Assembly: GCA_003242085.1 (NCBI GenBank)
Contig: QBML01000037.1
Location: 1 to 54,361 of the forward strand
Direction: 5' to 3'
Origin: Pseudanabaena frigida
GTDB taxonomy: Bacteria > Cyanobacteriota > Cyanobacteriia > Pseudanabaenales > Pseudanabaenaceae
DNA length: 54,361 bases
The notes beneath the pieces are model-generated. The model was not told the origin of the DNA and searched no databases. It worked only from the letters and a program-made list of their open reading frames with translations. The position numbers were made by a program, and so were the translations under genes. Shown one piece after another: positions 43,050 to 51,861 of this stretch. Positions within the stretch are counted from its first letter, which is position 1; every line of letters begins with the position of its first letter.

Positions 43050-43589
43050 TTAGAGATTGGATAAAGCGCCACGCGCTCCTTGGCGATTAACCTTGAGGTA
43101 TTCAGTGTTAACGCCTGATTCGCGAGTAAGCGAAACTTTTCCAGTACGAGCAATTTCGCGAATACCAAACTTGTTCAACATTTTCAAGATTGCCACCATC
43201 TTCCCTGGATCGCCCACAACCTCGATGGTCAAGAAATCATCAGCCACATCAACGATACGAGCGCGGAAAATCTGAGCTATTTCGATAATTTCCGATCGCA
43301 CATTTGGGGCAGCATTTACTTTAACAAGCATCAACTCGCGTTCAACACAAGGAATATCGGTAAAGTCAAGAATTGTGATCACATTGATCAGTTTATGCAA
43401 TTGCTTGGTGATTTGCTCAATCGTGTGATCGTCGCCTGAGACAACCATCGTAATGCGCGTAAATCCATCTTGTTCAGCAGTCCCGACCGCAAGGCTCTCG
43501 ATATTAAAACCTCGGCGGGCGAACAAGCTAGCAATACGGGTCAGTACGCCTGCCTCATCTTGGACGACAACGGAGAGAGTATGTTTCAT
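43050..43589 (-). CDS. ilvN: Acetolactate synthase small (regulatory) subunit
   Basis: This encodes 179 residues with the N-terminal ACT domain ([23 protein letters not shown]) and the usual C-terminal domain ([19 protein letters not shown]-like stretch [19 protein letters not shown]). It binds the IlvB catalytic subunit and gives valine feedback control of branched-chain amino acid synthesis. ilvB is not in the window. Often also named ilvH. The gene is single. Confidence 0.96.
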   Translation of the reverse strand: MKHTLSVVVQDEAGVLTRIASLFARRGFNIESLAVGTAEQDGFTRITMVVSGDDHTIEQITKQLHKLINVITILDFTDIPCVERELMLVKVNAAPNVRSEIIEIAQIFRARIVDVADDFLTIEVVGDPGKMVAILKMLNKFGIREIARTGKVSLTRESGVNTEYLKVNRQGARGALSNL

Positions 43590-43757
43590 GGTGACAAAGT
43601 CGGAAAATAAACAGCACAGTAGACTATATTAATGACTTTGGTTACCTTATTGCGATTATCAAGATACATATTGATAACGATTAAGGTGCTTTATTTTTCA
43701 AAACTAAATGAGGACGATTTGTGCCGCCTTTAGTCAATCTATTCCAATATCAAAAAT

Positions 43758-44624
43758 ATGACTGCTCAGTTTCATCATGTTCCCGTCCTTGCCGAGCCTA
43801 CGATCGCAGGTTTAGAAATCATTTCAGGTGGCGTATATCTCGATTGCACGGTTGGGGGCGGTGGACATAGCTCGTTAATTTTGCAAGCGGCGGAAAATGC
43901 GAGCTTAGTGGGTATCGATCGCGACGAAATGGCGATCGCTGCCGCAAGTGAAAATCTAAAAAATTATGCAAGTCAAGTTACCTTTTGGCGCGGTAATTTT
44001 TGTGAATACAAACCATCACCAGATCTACTTTTTGATGGCATTCTTGCAGATTTGGGTGTAAGTTCTACTCAGTTTGATGTGGCGGAGCGCGGCTTTAGTT
44101 TTCGAGAATCTGGCGATCTCGACATGCGAATGGATAATCGTCAAACTTTGACAGCAGCAGAAATCATCAATCACTATAAGGAAGTGGAACTCGCGGATAT
44201 CTTTTTTAAACTTGGCGAAGAGAGATTATCCCGCAGAATTGCCCGTCAAATCGTCGAGAAGCGTCCTTTTAAAACTACATTGGAACTTGCTAATGCGATT
44301 TCTGCTTGCGTTCCTTCCAGTTATCGTCATGGCAGAATCCATCCCGCCACAAGAACGTTTCAAGCGTTGAGAATAGCTGTTAATCGTGAATTAGAGAGCC
44401 TTGAGAAATGGCTAGCCGTTGCTCCCAATTGGCTAAAAATAGGTGGAAAAATTGCGGTGATTACCTTCCATAGTCTTGAAGATCGCATCGTTAAGCATAC
44501 ATTTCGCGAAGACGATCGCTTACAGGTTATTACAAAAAAAGTAATTATTGCCACTGACGAGGAAATTCGAGCCAATCCGAGATCGCGATCGGCAAAACTA
44601 CGCATTGCTCAAAGAGTTAATTAA
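43758..44624 (+). CDS. rsmH: 16S rRNA (cytosine-1402-N4)-methyltransferase
   Basis: This encodes 288 residues (former name mraW). It methylates C1402 of 16S rRNA with S-adenosylmethionine. The opening [14 protein letters not shown], the cofactor loop [11 protein letters not shown] (about 29-39), [26 protein letters not shown] and [11 protein letters not shown] are all family signatures. In many bacteria it heads the division and cell-wall cluster, but here it stands alone between ilvN and a membrane-protein pair. Confidence 0.97.
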   Translation: MTAQFHHVPVLAEPTIAGLEIISGGVYLDCTVGGGGHSSLILQAAENASLVGIDRDEMAIAAASENLKNYASQVTFWRGNFCEYKPSPDLLFDGILADLGVSSTQFDVAERGFSFRESGDLDMRMDNRQTLTAAEIINHYKEVELADIFFKLGEERLSRRIARQIVEKRPFKTTLELANAISACVPSSYRHGRIHPATRTFQALRIAVNRELESLEKWLAVAPNWLKIGGKIAVITFHSLEDRIVKHTFREDDRLQVITKKVIIATDEEIRANPRSRSAKLRIAQRVN

Positions 44625-44654
44625 TCCAAGCAGCACTTTGTGCTGCTTGGATTA
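44620..44654. terminator. Hairpin overlapping the rsmH stop
   Basis: TTAATCCAAGCAGCAC and GTGCTGCTTGGATTAA form a perfect 16-bp stem around TTT. The stop codon lies within its left arm. Confidence 0.75.
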
Positions 44655-44677
44655 AAGATAGTAATAATCGATCTAAA

Positions 44678-45034
44678 TTACCAACCTTGATAATAGATAT
44701 CTTTATCAATTTCCTCCGCTGATATATTAAGCGGAGGCTTAAGAGAATGAGATTGATAGAGCGCTTCTTGATGCACTTGAAGCAGAATATTCTTCTCAGA
44801 TTGCTGTAGATTCTCCTGTCCTCTTGTCACTTTACGAAGAATTAATGCCGAAATACCCGTGCCAACTGTCAGAGCAGAACAAAATGGACGCAGCCAATTT
44901 AACTTGAGAATACTAGCACCGAGATAAATTCCGATAACATATATACCTACACTGGAAATCATACTCATCCACATAGCGCAGCTAATGCGTAAATTAGTTT
45001 CAGCGTTGAGAGTTATAGAAAAGTTTTTAGACAT
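44678..45034 (-). CDS. Small membrane protein, second gene of an overlapping pair
   Basis: This encodes 118 residues from the ATG at 45034 (MSKNFSITLN), whose start overlaps the end of the upstream gene by 8 bp. Two transmembrane helices (about 22-48 and 52-72) are followed by a polar helical tail rich in Gln/Glu (GQENLQQSEKNILLQVHQEAL). I know no family. The overlap implies coupled translation with the upstream membrane protein, and the two may form one complex. Confidence 0.65.
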   Translation of the reverse strand: MSKNFSITLNAETNLRISCAMWMSMISSVGIYVIGIYLGASILKLNWLRPFCSALTVGTGISALILRKVTRGQENLQQSEKNILLQVHQEALYQSHSLKPPLNISAEEIDKDIYYQGW

Positions 45035-45470
45035 GACTTCCTCCAATAATTCCGAATACAGCGCCAAGTGCTACACACAACCATAAATAGACAACTCCAT
45101 AGGTGAGTTGTGGTTGCCTAGCGATCGCGCGTACACAATAAACCCAAAGAAAGACCAGAATAGCTAGCGTAAATATTCCTAAAACTAAAATGCCAGTCAG
45201 ATCGGTAGCATTTTTTGCCACTTCTAGCGCGATCGATACCGCAAAAGTTGAGATCGCCATCCGTACAACAGTAACAGCAATAAATTCGGGCATTGGTGGA
45301 ATCTCTAGCTGTCTCCGCAACAATCGTTCAACATGAAACGAATTATGATCTCGATCGTTGGGAATATGAACTTGCTCAATGCGATCGCCACCAAAAAAAC
45401 CAGAAGACAGTCTGACATTTAGTTGCTGGCTATCTCGATCTGGATAATTGCCACTGTCTTTACCTTTCAT
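45027..45470 (-). CDS. Small membrane protein, first gene of an overlapping pair
   Basis: This encodes 147 residues from the ATG at 45470 (MKGKDSGNYPDRD), preceded on the minus strand by GGAGA. The N-terminal 65 residues are polar and probably cytoplasmic. Three hydrophobic helices lie at about 65-85, 90-112 and 120-142, and the chain ends in a Gly-rich tail. No family is recognised. It is encoded directly before, and overlaps by 8 bp, the next small membrane-protein gene. Confidence 0.65.
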   Translation of the reverse strand: MKGKDSGNYPDRDSQQLNVRLSSGFFGGDRIEQVHIPNDRDHNSFHVERLLRRQLEIPPMPEFIAVTVVRMAISTFAVSIALEVAKNATDLTGILVLGIFTLAILVFLWVYCVRAIARQPQLTYGVVYLWLCVALGAVFGIIGGSHV

Positions 45471-45802
45471 AAATATCTCCCGATCGGATAATGGGATCAA
45501 AAGCTTCAGTCTTTAGCTTGAGGCTCTTCGAAGGGTTGAATGATATCTACATAAACAATAAATAGGCTCTCAAAGAAAAAAACTTGAACATCAAAGTAAC
45601 TTCTTGCAAAAGTAAGTAAAATACAAGAAAGATTTCTTACCCGATCATATTAGTTTATTACAATAGAAATGTAAATCCTGTACACAAACATCGTTGCTAA
45701 TTGTACATATATAAATTCTGCACACAGAAATTTACGGAGATCCAATCTAATCTTGAGCATTAAAAATAGATAACAAGTAAGTTTTGAATAGAAAATAAGA
45801 AA
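45471..45802. other. 332-bp AT-rich divergent promoter region with a 40-bp-spaced direct repeat
   Basis: It lies between the small membrane-protein pair and the 1119-residue gene. The sequences TAAATCCTGTACACAAACAT (45672-45691) and TAAATTCTGCACACAGAAAT (45712-45731) agree at 16 of 20 positions and are exactly 40 bp apart, about four helical turns. They may be paired binding sites. No gene is seen. Confidence 0.55.
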
Positions 45803-48800
45803 ATGGCTGAACAAAATGTACATAGCTCTATGAAGAAAAAAACTAAAAAAACTGCTTTAGATATTAGTCAAGATGGTCAAGATATACCGAAAACCAGTCA
45901 AGAAGAACGCGATCAAAGCGTTTATAGGTATTTACTGACCTGTTTAACCGAATTGTTTTTGCTAAAAAACAGCAAAGGCAATGAACAGCCAAACGAAAGT
46001 AGTATCGCCAATCAATGGGGACAGAAAGATAATCGTATTTTTGTACGCCGAGTTTTACGTTCGGTAATGCCAGAATATTATCCAGATGAAGAAGCGATCG
46101 CAGTTCCTGGATTGACGCTTAGCAAATTAGTTGAAATACTCAATGGTATTCAAGAATATCGAGCACAAAAAAGTCTCAATGCTAAAGATGTAGACGATCT
46201 CAAGACTAAACCTCAATCTCTAACTAGAGTAGAGAAGCTCAGAGCACTTCGTAAATTTGTAGAATTATCAATTGATGAACGGCAGCAATTACAAATTGAA
46301 GTTAACCCCAATCAAGTTCTCATTCAAAAATTATTAGAAGACATTACCGATCCAATTAAAGGATTAGACAATAAAAATATTGCTAGATTATGTAAGTTAA
46401 CGCTAAATATCTATCAGTCTCTACGTACCAATGATTTGGATTCTTCTGTGTCTGAAAACATTTCATGGCATGATTTTATTGAAGAAGTTGTGACTAAATT
46501 ACTTGATGAATATTTCCCAACATCATCACAGTTAAACAACATAGTGAGCGAACTAGTCGATAAAGTTAAGCGTGAAATCAATAGAGTAGAGTTTCAATGT
46601 GGTATTAACCAGATGCGTTCTCTCTTAGCCGATGAGATAAAGCTAGATAAGCATCAATCTAATGTTTTATCAAAATCTTTTGTGAAACAACTCACTCAGT
46701 CAGTAGTCGAAAATGAAATATTGACTGATGAGTTCCCTATATATCTTAAATATATTGAAATTGAAAATAAGCAACCATTACCTCTATATATCAAACAGGA
46801 GGAAGAACAAATCGGGCTGCTAAATTTAAAGCTACTAGAGATTGACAGAAACTCAAATGTAGATTTGAACTCAGAAATCGTTAAAAGTATCGATGGGTTA
46901 GAGAGACAATTTGCTTATAAAGTTAAAGTTCATTTTTACATTAATCCTCCCCATGGATATGAATCTAGATTCCCCAAAGAGTTTGAAAAGCAAACCAAAA
47001 ATTCTCATGGTGGCAGTCTAAATTTCTATGAAGAGATAACTGGTATTGGTAGTCCAGTGTCAAATATTTTAGGCGCTATTAACAGAGTTCTATTTTGGGA
47101 TATTCCTGTTCTCAAAGATTATATGCCGATCGCTAATGAAGTTTTTTGTTACGAGGAAGTGATTGGTCAAAGTAGTCATAGTCCAGTTTGGTGTAAAACA
47201 GTTGTCAGGATGTGTAAAAGAGATGATGTAGAGCATTCTATTAACGAAAATTGCACCTATGACGAAACAAGTACTAATCAAGAACTAGCCTGTGGGGAAT
47301 ATTGTGGATTCGATCTATTAGAAGTAGTTGCTAAATCATCATTATTAGCAAGGCTAAGAGCTATTAAACAAACGGGAATTGATACTAAAAAATATCTCAC
47401 ACAGCTTTGTCACAGAATTGAAGAGTTATACATCTTTAGAGAGTCCAAAAGACTTTTAAATTTTTATCCTTTTTCGCTAATAGCGATGGAAGGGAAGCTA
47501 GAAGAAACAATTTTTGCCAATGGCATGTATCGGAGCAAAGATGCTGCATTTAATTTCACCGAAACAGAGCTAGGGCAACCTTGGAGCTTAGTCGCTTATG
47601 AGGCACATTTAACTATAGCTGACGGTTATCTTCAAGAAGGTCTATATAGAGTGGGCAAAAAATACTTAGATGTAATTGAGCCACATATCGAAAAGAAGTA
47701 CTTAAGCGATTTAGAAATTGCTAAGTATTGGCTCTGTCAATTTCGTTATCATTATTTAACGGATCTAGATGATTCTGAGAATACTGGTTCAGATCGCTAT
47801 CAATCGATCCAAAATGCTTTATTAAGCCTAGATAGCGCCGAATTTTATGTAAAACGGCGGCTGCATAAATATTATAAAATTGGCGAGTTTTCTCAAAGTA
47901 ATTTTCATCCATTTTTTTATATTCTATCCAGAGTACTTGCATTTCGAGCCAAGATTTATATGTACGCCTCTACCTATACAAGCCGCTCTGGTGGTAGGTG
48001 GGAATCTCTTTTAGAGCCAATTCGTCTATTAGAGCAAGCACGTATTTATGCGGCAAGGGATGGTAGTGAATCATATTATGCTTATTGGTCTGCCTACCAA
48101 AGTTGGAATTATCTGACTCTTGCCTACTTGGGAGACTTTGAACGGAATTCTCAAATTAGTCGCGAAGCTTGTTTAGATTGGGCAAAACGATTAATCGATC
48201 ACGCCTTGCTTTGCTATTCTTCGATAGGTAAAGAATGCTATCAAGAAATTAAAGACAATGGTGGTAAAGTAACTGGGATTGCCAGACCTGAACCTGAAGA
48301 AATTACTTCCGTTAGTCAACAAAGCGGAATTATTTCCCCGAAATTTTATGAACAGTATGGATCGGTTGAAGTACAGGTAGTTCCGCTAATTAGAGAACTA
48401 CCCATCAATTTATCCTATGGTGATACTCACTATTTTCAGGGCTACGATCCATCGAATCATGTGCTCAGCATAGATATGTCAATCTTAAAACATCCTAGCT
48501 CAGTCTCAAGTGAGACAGTTTATCTATTTGGTACTCACTCAGCGCTTTTACTCTTTGCGATCGGGATGTATGAGCTATGTGGCGAACAAGTCTCTGAAGA
48601 ACTAGTTCAAAGCAAAATTGCCAAAGCCTTGCGAATTTTTACATATTCTTGGGCGATCGCTAAAGATGGCACCATTAGTCATGGTGAAGATAATGATCGG
48701 AAATTTTATTTGGACAGAAAGTTTGAGCAAAACCACGATAAAACTGGTGATTCTTTAGTTATGGGTTTATACCCGCATAGATTAACTGACTTTGCAGATT

Positions 48801-49162
48801 TAGGGAAAATATTTGCGGCTTTATGCCAAGCTATTTTACTCATCCATCAATCAAATCAATCAAACAACGAATCTGAAAATTCTACAGCCCCAATAACATG
48901 GGATGACGTAGAGAGTCTGATCGATAGCCTTCACGATTGTTGTGAACCATCATCTTTAAAGTCTAGAGAAGTTCTCGAACAAGCTCGATATAACGGTCAT
49001 TTTGATAGCCAATTTCACAAGGCTAAAACTTACTTCGCTCAATTGAAACAAAAAAGGAACATTCAAACAAACTCGACCAAGGAAAGTATTATCAATATTC
49101 GAGATAAACTTGTTAAAGATATTTTCAAAATTATGCGTGGGGAAAGTGACGTTAAAGCATAA
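45803..49162 (+). CDS. Large cytoplasmic protein of unknown function, 1119 residues
   Basis: I do not recognise a family. There is no signal peptide or membrane helix. Residues 1-40 are Lys/Gln/Asp-rich and likely disordered. Residues 40-330 are helical and charged. Residues 400-520 look beta-rich (VKVHFYINPPHGYESRFPKE...) and contain six cysteines within 53 residues (449, 464, 471, 484, 497 and 501, the last two as CGEYC). Residues 520-830 are a helical, Tyr- and Leu-rich stretch with TPR-like spacing (AYEAHLTIADGYLQEGLYRVGKKYLD). The C-terminal third has a segment with GTHSALLLFAIGMYELCGEQ and a conserved-looking LYPHRLTDFADLGKIFAALC. The G+C content seems lower than that of the neighbours, which hints at an acquired gene. 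A clear terminator follows. Confidence 0.85.
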   Translation: MAEQNVHSSMKKKTKKTALDISQDGQDIPKTSQEERDQSVYRYLLTCLTELFLLKNSKGNEQPNESSIANQWGQKDNRIFVRRVLRSVMPEYYPDEEAIAVPGLTLSKLVEILNGIQEYRAQKSLNAKDVDDLKTKPQSLTRVEKLRALRKFVELSIDERQQLQIEVNPNQVLIQKLLEDITDPIKGLDNKNIARLCKLTLNIYQSLRTNDLDSSVSENISWHDFIEEVVTKLLDEYFPTSSQLNNIVSELVDKVKREINRVEFQCGINQMRSLLADEIKLDKHQSNVLSKSFVKQLTQSVVENEILTDEFPIYLKYIEIENKQPLPLYIKQEEEQIGLLNLKLLEIDRNSNVDLNSEIVKSIDGLERQFAYKVKVHFYINPPHGYESRFPKEFEKQTKNSHGGSLNFYEEITGIGSPVSNILGAINRVLFWDIPVLKDYMPIANEVFCYEEVIGQSSHSPVWCKTVVRMCKRDDVEHSINENCTYDETSTNQELACGEYCGFDLLEVVAKSSLLARLRAIKQTGIDTKKYLTQLCHRIEELYIFRESKRLLNFYPFSLIAMEGKLEETIFANGMYRSKDAAFNFTETELGQPWSLVAYEAHLTIADGYLQEGLYRVGKKYLDVIEPHIEKKYLSDLEIAKYWLCQFRYHYLTDLDDSENTGSDRYQSIQNALLSLDSAEFYVKRRLHKYYKIGEFSQSNFHPFFYILSRVLAFRAKIYMYASTYTSRSGGRWESLLEPIRLLEQARIYAARDGSESYYAYWSAYQSWNYLTLAYLGDFERNSQISREACLDWAKRLIDHALLCYSSIGKECYQEIKDNGGKVTGIARPEPEEITSVSQQSGIISPKFYEQYGSVEVQVVPLIRELPINLSYGDTHYFQGYDPSNHVLSIDMSILKHPSSVSSETVYLFGTHSALLLFAIGMYELCGEQVSEELVQSKIAKALRIFTYSWAIAKDGTISHGEDNDRKFYLDRKFEQNHDKTGDSLVMGLYPHRLTDFADLGKIFAALCQAILLIHQSNQSNNESENSTAPITWDDVESLIDSLHDCCEPSSLKSREVLEQARYNGHFDSQFHKAKTYFAQLKQKRNIQTNSTKESIINIRDKLVKDIFKIMRGESDVKA

Positions 49163-49205
49163 ATAAAAAAGAGACGATGCAATAGCATCGTCTCTTTTTT
49201 TATTT
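49161..49205. terminator. Bidirectional terminator between the 1119-residue gene and hemC
   Basis: AAAAAAGAGACGATGC and GCATCGTCTCTTTTTT form a perfect stem around AATA with A/T runs on both sides. Confidence 0.9.
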
Positions 49206-50154
49206 ATGCTCTTACTTCTGCAAAAATCTTATTGAGAATGTCTTGAGCACCCTTAGATTTTAAGTCGTCAGCAAGTTCTGCACCGATCGCTTCAGGATTA
49301 GTCAAATCGCCTGTTACTTCACCCCTAACTAGAGTCTTCCCGTCAAGACTGGCGACAATTCCTTTAAGAGTCAACTTGTCAGCAGTAATGGAAGTATTCA
49401 CCCCAATGGGAACTTGGCAACCACCTTCGAGTTCGCGCAGAAAAGCACGCTCAGCAAGACAGCGTTGAGTAGTCGGATAGTGGATGATTGGTGCAAACAA
49501 AGCCAAGATGTCAGGATCTTCAGTACGGCATTCAATGCCTAATGCCCCCTGTCCGACAGCGTGGAGCGAAATTTCTCCATCGATTACCTCATGAACGCGA
49601 TCGCCCATTCCCAAACGGCGCAAACCTGCGGCAGCAAGAATCAAGGCATCATACTCACCAGAATCGAGCTTTTGCAAGCGAGTATTCAAGTTACCGCGTA
49701 CATCCTTAAAGGTGAGGTGAGGATAGTAATGACGTAACTGAGCTAAGCGACGCAGTGAAGACGTGCCGACTACAGTACCCGATGGCAAATTTGCGAGGGT
49801 TTTGTCCTTTAGCTTTTCATGGACAACTAGGGCATCGGCAGGATCTTCACGCTCGGTCACTGCACCAAGGATTAGTCCTTCGGGTAAATGAGTTGGTAAA
49901 TCTTTAAGACTATGTACTGCAAGGTCAGATTCCTTGGTCAGCATCGAGACTTCTAATTCTTTAGTAAATAAACCCTTATCACCAATTTTGGCTAGCGCCA
50001 CGTCAAGGATCTTATCGCCCTGTGTACTCATGGTGACGACATCAAACTGGCGATCGGGATGTGCTTTGCTGAGTTCCGCCTGTACCCAATGCGTTTGTAC
50101 CAGTGCTAGCTGACTTTTGCGAGAACTAATGCGAACTGTTGAGGATGCAACCAT
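49204..50154 (-). CDS. hemC: Porphobilinogen deaminase (hydroxymethylbilane synthase)
   Basis: This encodes a 316-residue enzyme that joins four porphobilinogen units in heme and chlorophyll synthesis. Cys246 ([12 protein letters not shown]) holds the dipyrromethane cofactor. The start [17 protein letters not shown] and the [14 protein letters not shown] region are typical. Length is normal. chlM of the same pathway lies 0.9 kb away on the same strand, but a Uma2 gene sits between them. Confidence 0.97.
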   Translation of the reverse strand: MVASSTVRISSRKSQLALVQTHWVQAELSKAHPDRQFDVVTMSTQGDKILDVALAKIGDKGLFTKELEVSMLTKESDLAVHSLKDLPTHLPEGLILGAVTEREDPADALVVHEKLKDKTLANLPSGTVVGTSSLRRLAQLRHYYPHLTFKDVRGNLNTRLQKLDSGEYDALILAAAGLRRLGMGDRVHEVIDGEISLHAVGQGALGIECRTEDPDILALFAPIIHYPTTQRCLAERAFLRELEGGCQVPIGVNTSITADKLTLKGIVASLDGKTLVRGEVTGDLTNPEAIGAELADDLKSKGAQDILNKIFAEVRA

Positions 50155-50330
50155 AGGACAAAGGGTGGATGATTAAAAAAGTTTTGTAAGGTGGAATTTG
50201 TAAGGTGAGATTTTTAAGATGTAAAAAGATTATAAAAATCGAGATAAAAGCACCATTTTCTATTCAAACAGGTTTTGCTACGGTTTCGATGCGATCGCCT
50301 AAATATAAAATGTAAAGAATTCTTACAGCG

Positions 50331-50909
50331 CTAACCTATGGAAAGGCTTTCAAACTGGATTTGTCGATATAAATCGCTGACAGCAATCTCCACTTTTATC
50401 GACTGTAGGAAAAGGCGATCGCCTAAACCATACTCAGAAAACAACCATTTCCCCTCTTGATTGCGCTGAAATACCTCCACCAATGGCTGCTCAACTTGCA
50501 CTAAGACATATTCCTGCAAGCTTTCAGACTTGCGATATTGCTCAAATTTAAACCCACGATCGCAGGCTTCCGTTGATGGTGAGAGAACTTCGATGATTAA
50601 ACATGGAAATAAAACTAACTGAGGTTCCGCGTCGCGCTCATCACAGGTAACAACCACGTCAGGATAGAAGTACTTCTTACGTGGCTGAATCTGGACTTTG
50701 ACATCAGATATATAGACTTCACATTGGTGATTAGCGAGGACATCATCAAGTAATTTAAAGCAATTACCTGAAATTCGATTGTGACTGCGCGTACCGCCAG
50801 CCATAGCGATAGCTTCACCATTAAAGTATTCATGGCGAACTTCTTGCGTTGCTTCCCAAGCAAGATATTCTTCATAATTCATCAACAGGCGATCGGGTAA
50901 AGCAACCAT
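50331..50909 (-). CDS. Uma2/DUF820 family putative nuclease
   Basis: This encodes 192 residues of the PD-(D/E)XK-like family that is expanded in cyanobacteria. It has a NYEEYLAWEATQEVRHEYFNGE start, an EVYISDVKVQI segment, YPDVVVTCDE (the acidic catalytic position) and LIIEVLSPST (Glu of the E-X-K part), followed by KFEQYRKSESLQEYVLV. The residues needed for cutting look intact. The role is unknown. Confidence 0.88.
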   Translation of the reverse strand: MVALPDRLLMNYEEYLAWEATQEVRHEYFNGEAIAMAGGTRSHNRISGNCFKLLDDVLANHQCEVYISDVKVQIQPRKKYFYPDVVVTCDERDAEPQLVLFPCLIIEVLSPSTEACDRGFKFEQYRKSESLQEYVLVQVEQPLVEVFQRNQEGKWLFSEYGLGDRLFLQSIKVEIAVSDLYRQIQFESLSIG

Positions 50910-50971
50910 GTTAAAAGCAAGATTTAGCGTGGTGGGTAGTTATCCTAATTTTAGCGTGACAGTTATTTTCA

Positions 50972-51034
50972 AAAACCAAAAAGAGAAAGGCGGCGCTTCG
51001 CGCCGCCTTTCTCTTTTTGGTTTTATAGCTATAT
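50972..51034. repeat. Family hairpin with the GCTATA right end
   Basis: The central hairpin (50972-51024) has a perfect 25-bp stem with the TTC loop. TATAGCTATA follows directly (51025-51034). The left end TATAGC is not present. It lies between the Uma2 start and the chlM stop, and probably terminates chlM. Confidence 0.7.
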
Positions 51035-51742
51035 TTAATTGCGGACAGCTTCGAGTAGGCGAGAGAAATAAAATGAGGTGGCAGTAAATTCCTTGCGCTT
51101 AATCGTGAAGCCTAGCTTCTGGAGAACGCGACGCACATCAGACTCTTTGTGCAGATAGGCGCGAGTTGCTTTGCTAGGGCCTGGAACCATATCGCCCACT
51201 TTTTTCATCAGGATATAGTAAGGATTTTTAGGTGCAAAGCTAAGAATTAGGCGGGATTTGGCAAGGGATGCAAGATGAGCAATCATTTCTTCAGATTCGC
51301 GATCGGGATAATGAATCAAAACATCTAGACAAATTACAGTGTCATATTCTCCAGATAATGCAGCTAAATCTTTGACAGCAAAAATAGGATTTTCAGGATC
51401 GGCGGCGAGACTTTTGCCTTCGCCCACCATTTTTTCGGAAATATCACTAGCGTAAACTTTTGCACCTAATGCTGCTAGAGGAATGCTCAAACTACCCGTA
51501 CCACAACCCGCATCACATACAGTTTGCTCTGCGGCATTTTTATCATTTTTAAACCATGCCAAAACATAATCGACAGTTTGCTGATGTCCTGTGCGGATAT
51601 CACGTTGAACACGGTTAACGTCACCTTCGCCATAAATCCGCCGCCAGCGATCGAAGCCAGTGGAATTAAAATAATCACGAACTATTTCTTTATCTTTGGG
51701 TGCGGCTTTAGTTGAGGTTTTGCTGAAAGCTTTGTTAGACAT
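51035..51742 (-). CDS. chlM: Magnesium-protoporphyrin IX O-methyltransferase
   Basis: This encodes a 235-residue enzyme of chlorophyll synthesis (also called bchM) that transfers a methyl group from S-adenosylmethionine to the carboxyl of Mg-protoporphyrin IX. It has VRDYFNSTGFDRWRRIYGEG, the cofactor site CDAGCGTGSLSIPLA (about 76-90), VICLDVLIHYP and SFAPKNPYY near the C-terminal part. All fit the cyanobacterial enzyme. A family hairpin (51776) lies just before its start. Confidence 0.95.
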   Translation of the reverse strand: MSNKAFSKTSTKAAPKDKEIVRDYFNSTGFDRWRRIYGEGDVNRVQRDIRTGHQQTVDYVLAWFKNDKNAAEQTVCDAGCGTGSLSIPLAALGAKVYASDISEKMVGEGKSLAADPENPIFAVKDLAALSGEYDTVICLDVLIHYPDRESEEMIAHLASLAKSRLILSFAPKNPYYILMKKVGDMVPGPSKATRAYLHKESDVRRVLQKLGFTIKRKEFTATSFYFSRLLEAVRN

Positions 51743-51775
51743 GATTGCGAAGAAAGTTTACAAAAAAATGATCTT

Positions 51776-51824
51776 AACCCAGAAAGGAGAGGCAGCGCAT
51801 CGCACTGACTCTCCTTTCTGGGTT
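51776..51824. repeat. Family hairpin between chlM and sppA
   Basis: AACCCAGAAAGGAGAG and CTCTCCTTTCTGGGTT are the outer arms, and the inner part (GCAGCGC...GCACTGA) pairs imperfectly. It lies between divergent genes, so it is not placed as a terminator for either and supports a repeat-element origin. Confidence 0.65.
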
Positions 51825-51861
51825 TTATACTAAACTAAAGCAGCCGTCAGAAAAATTTTCT

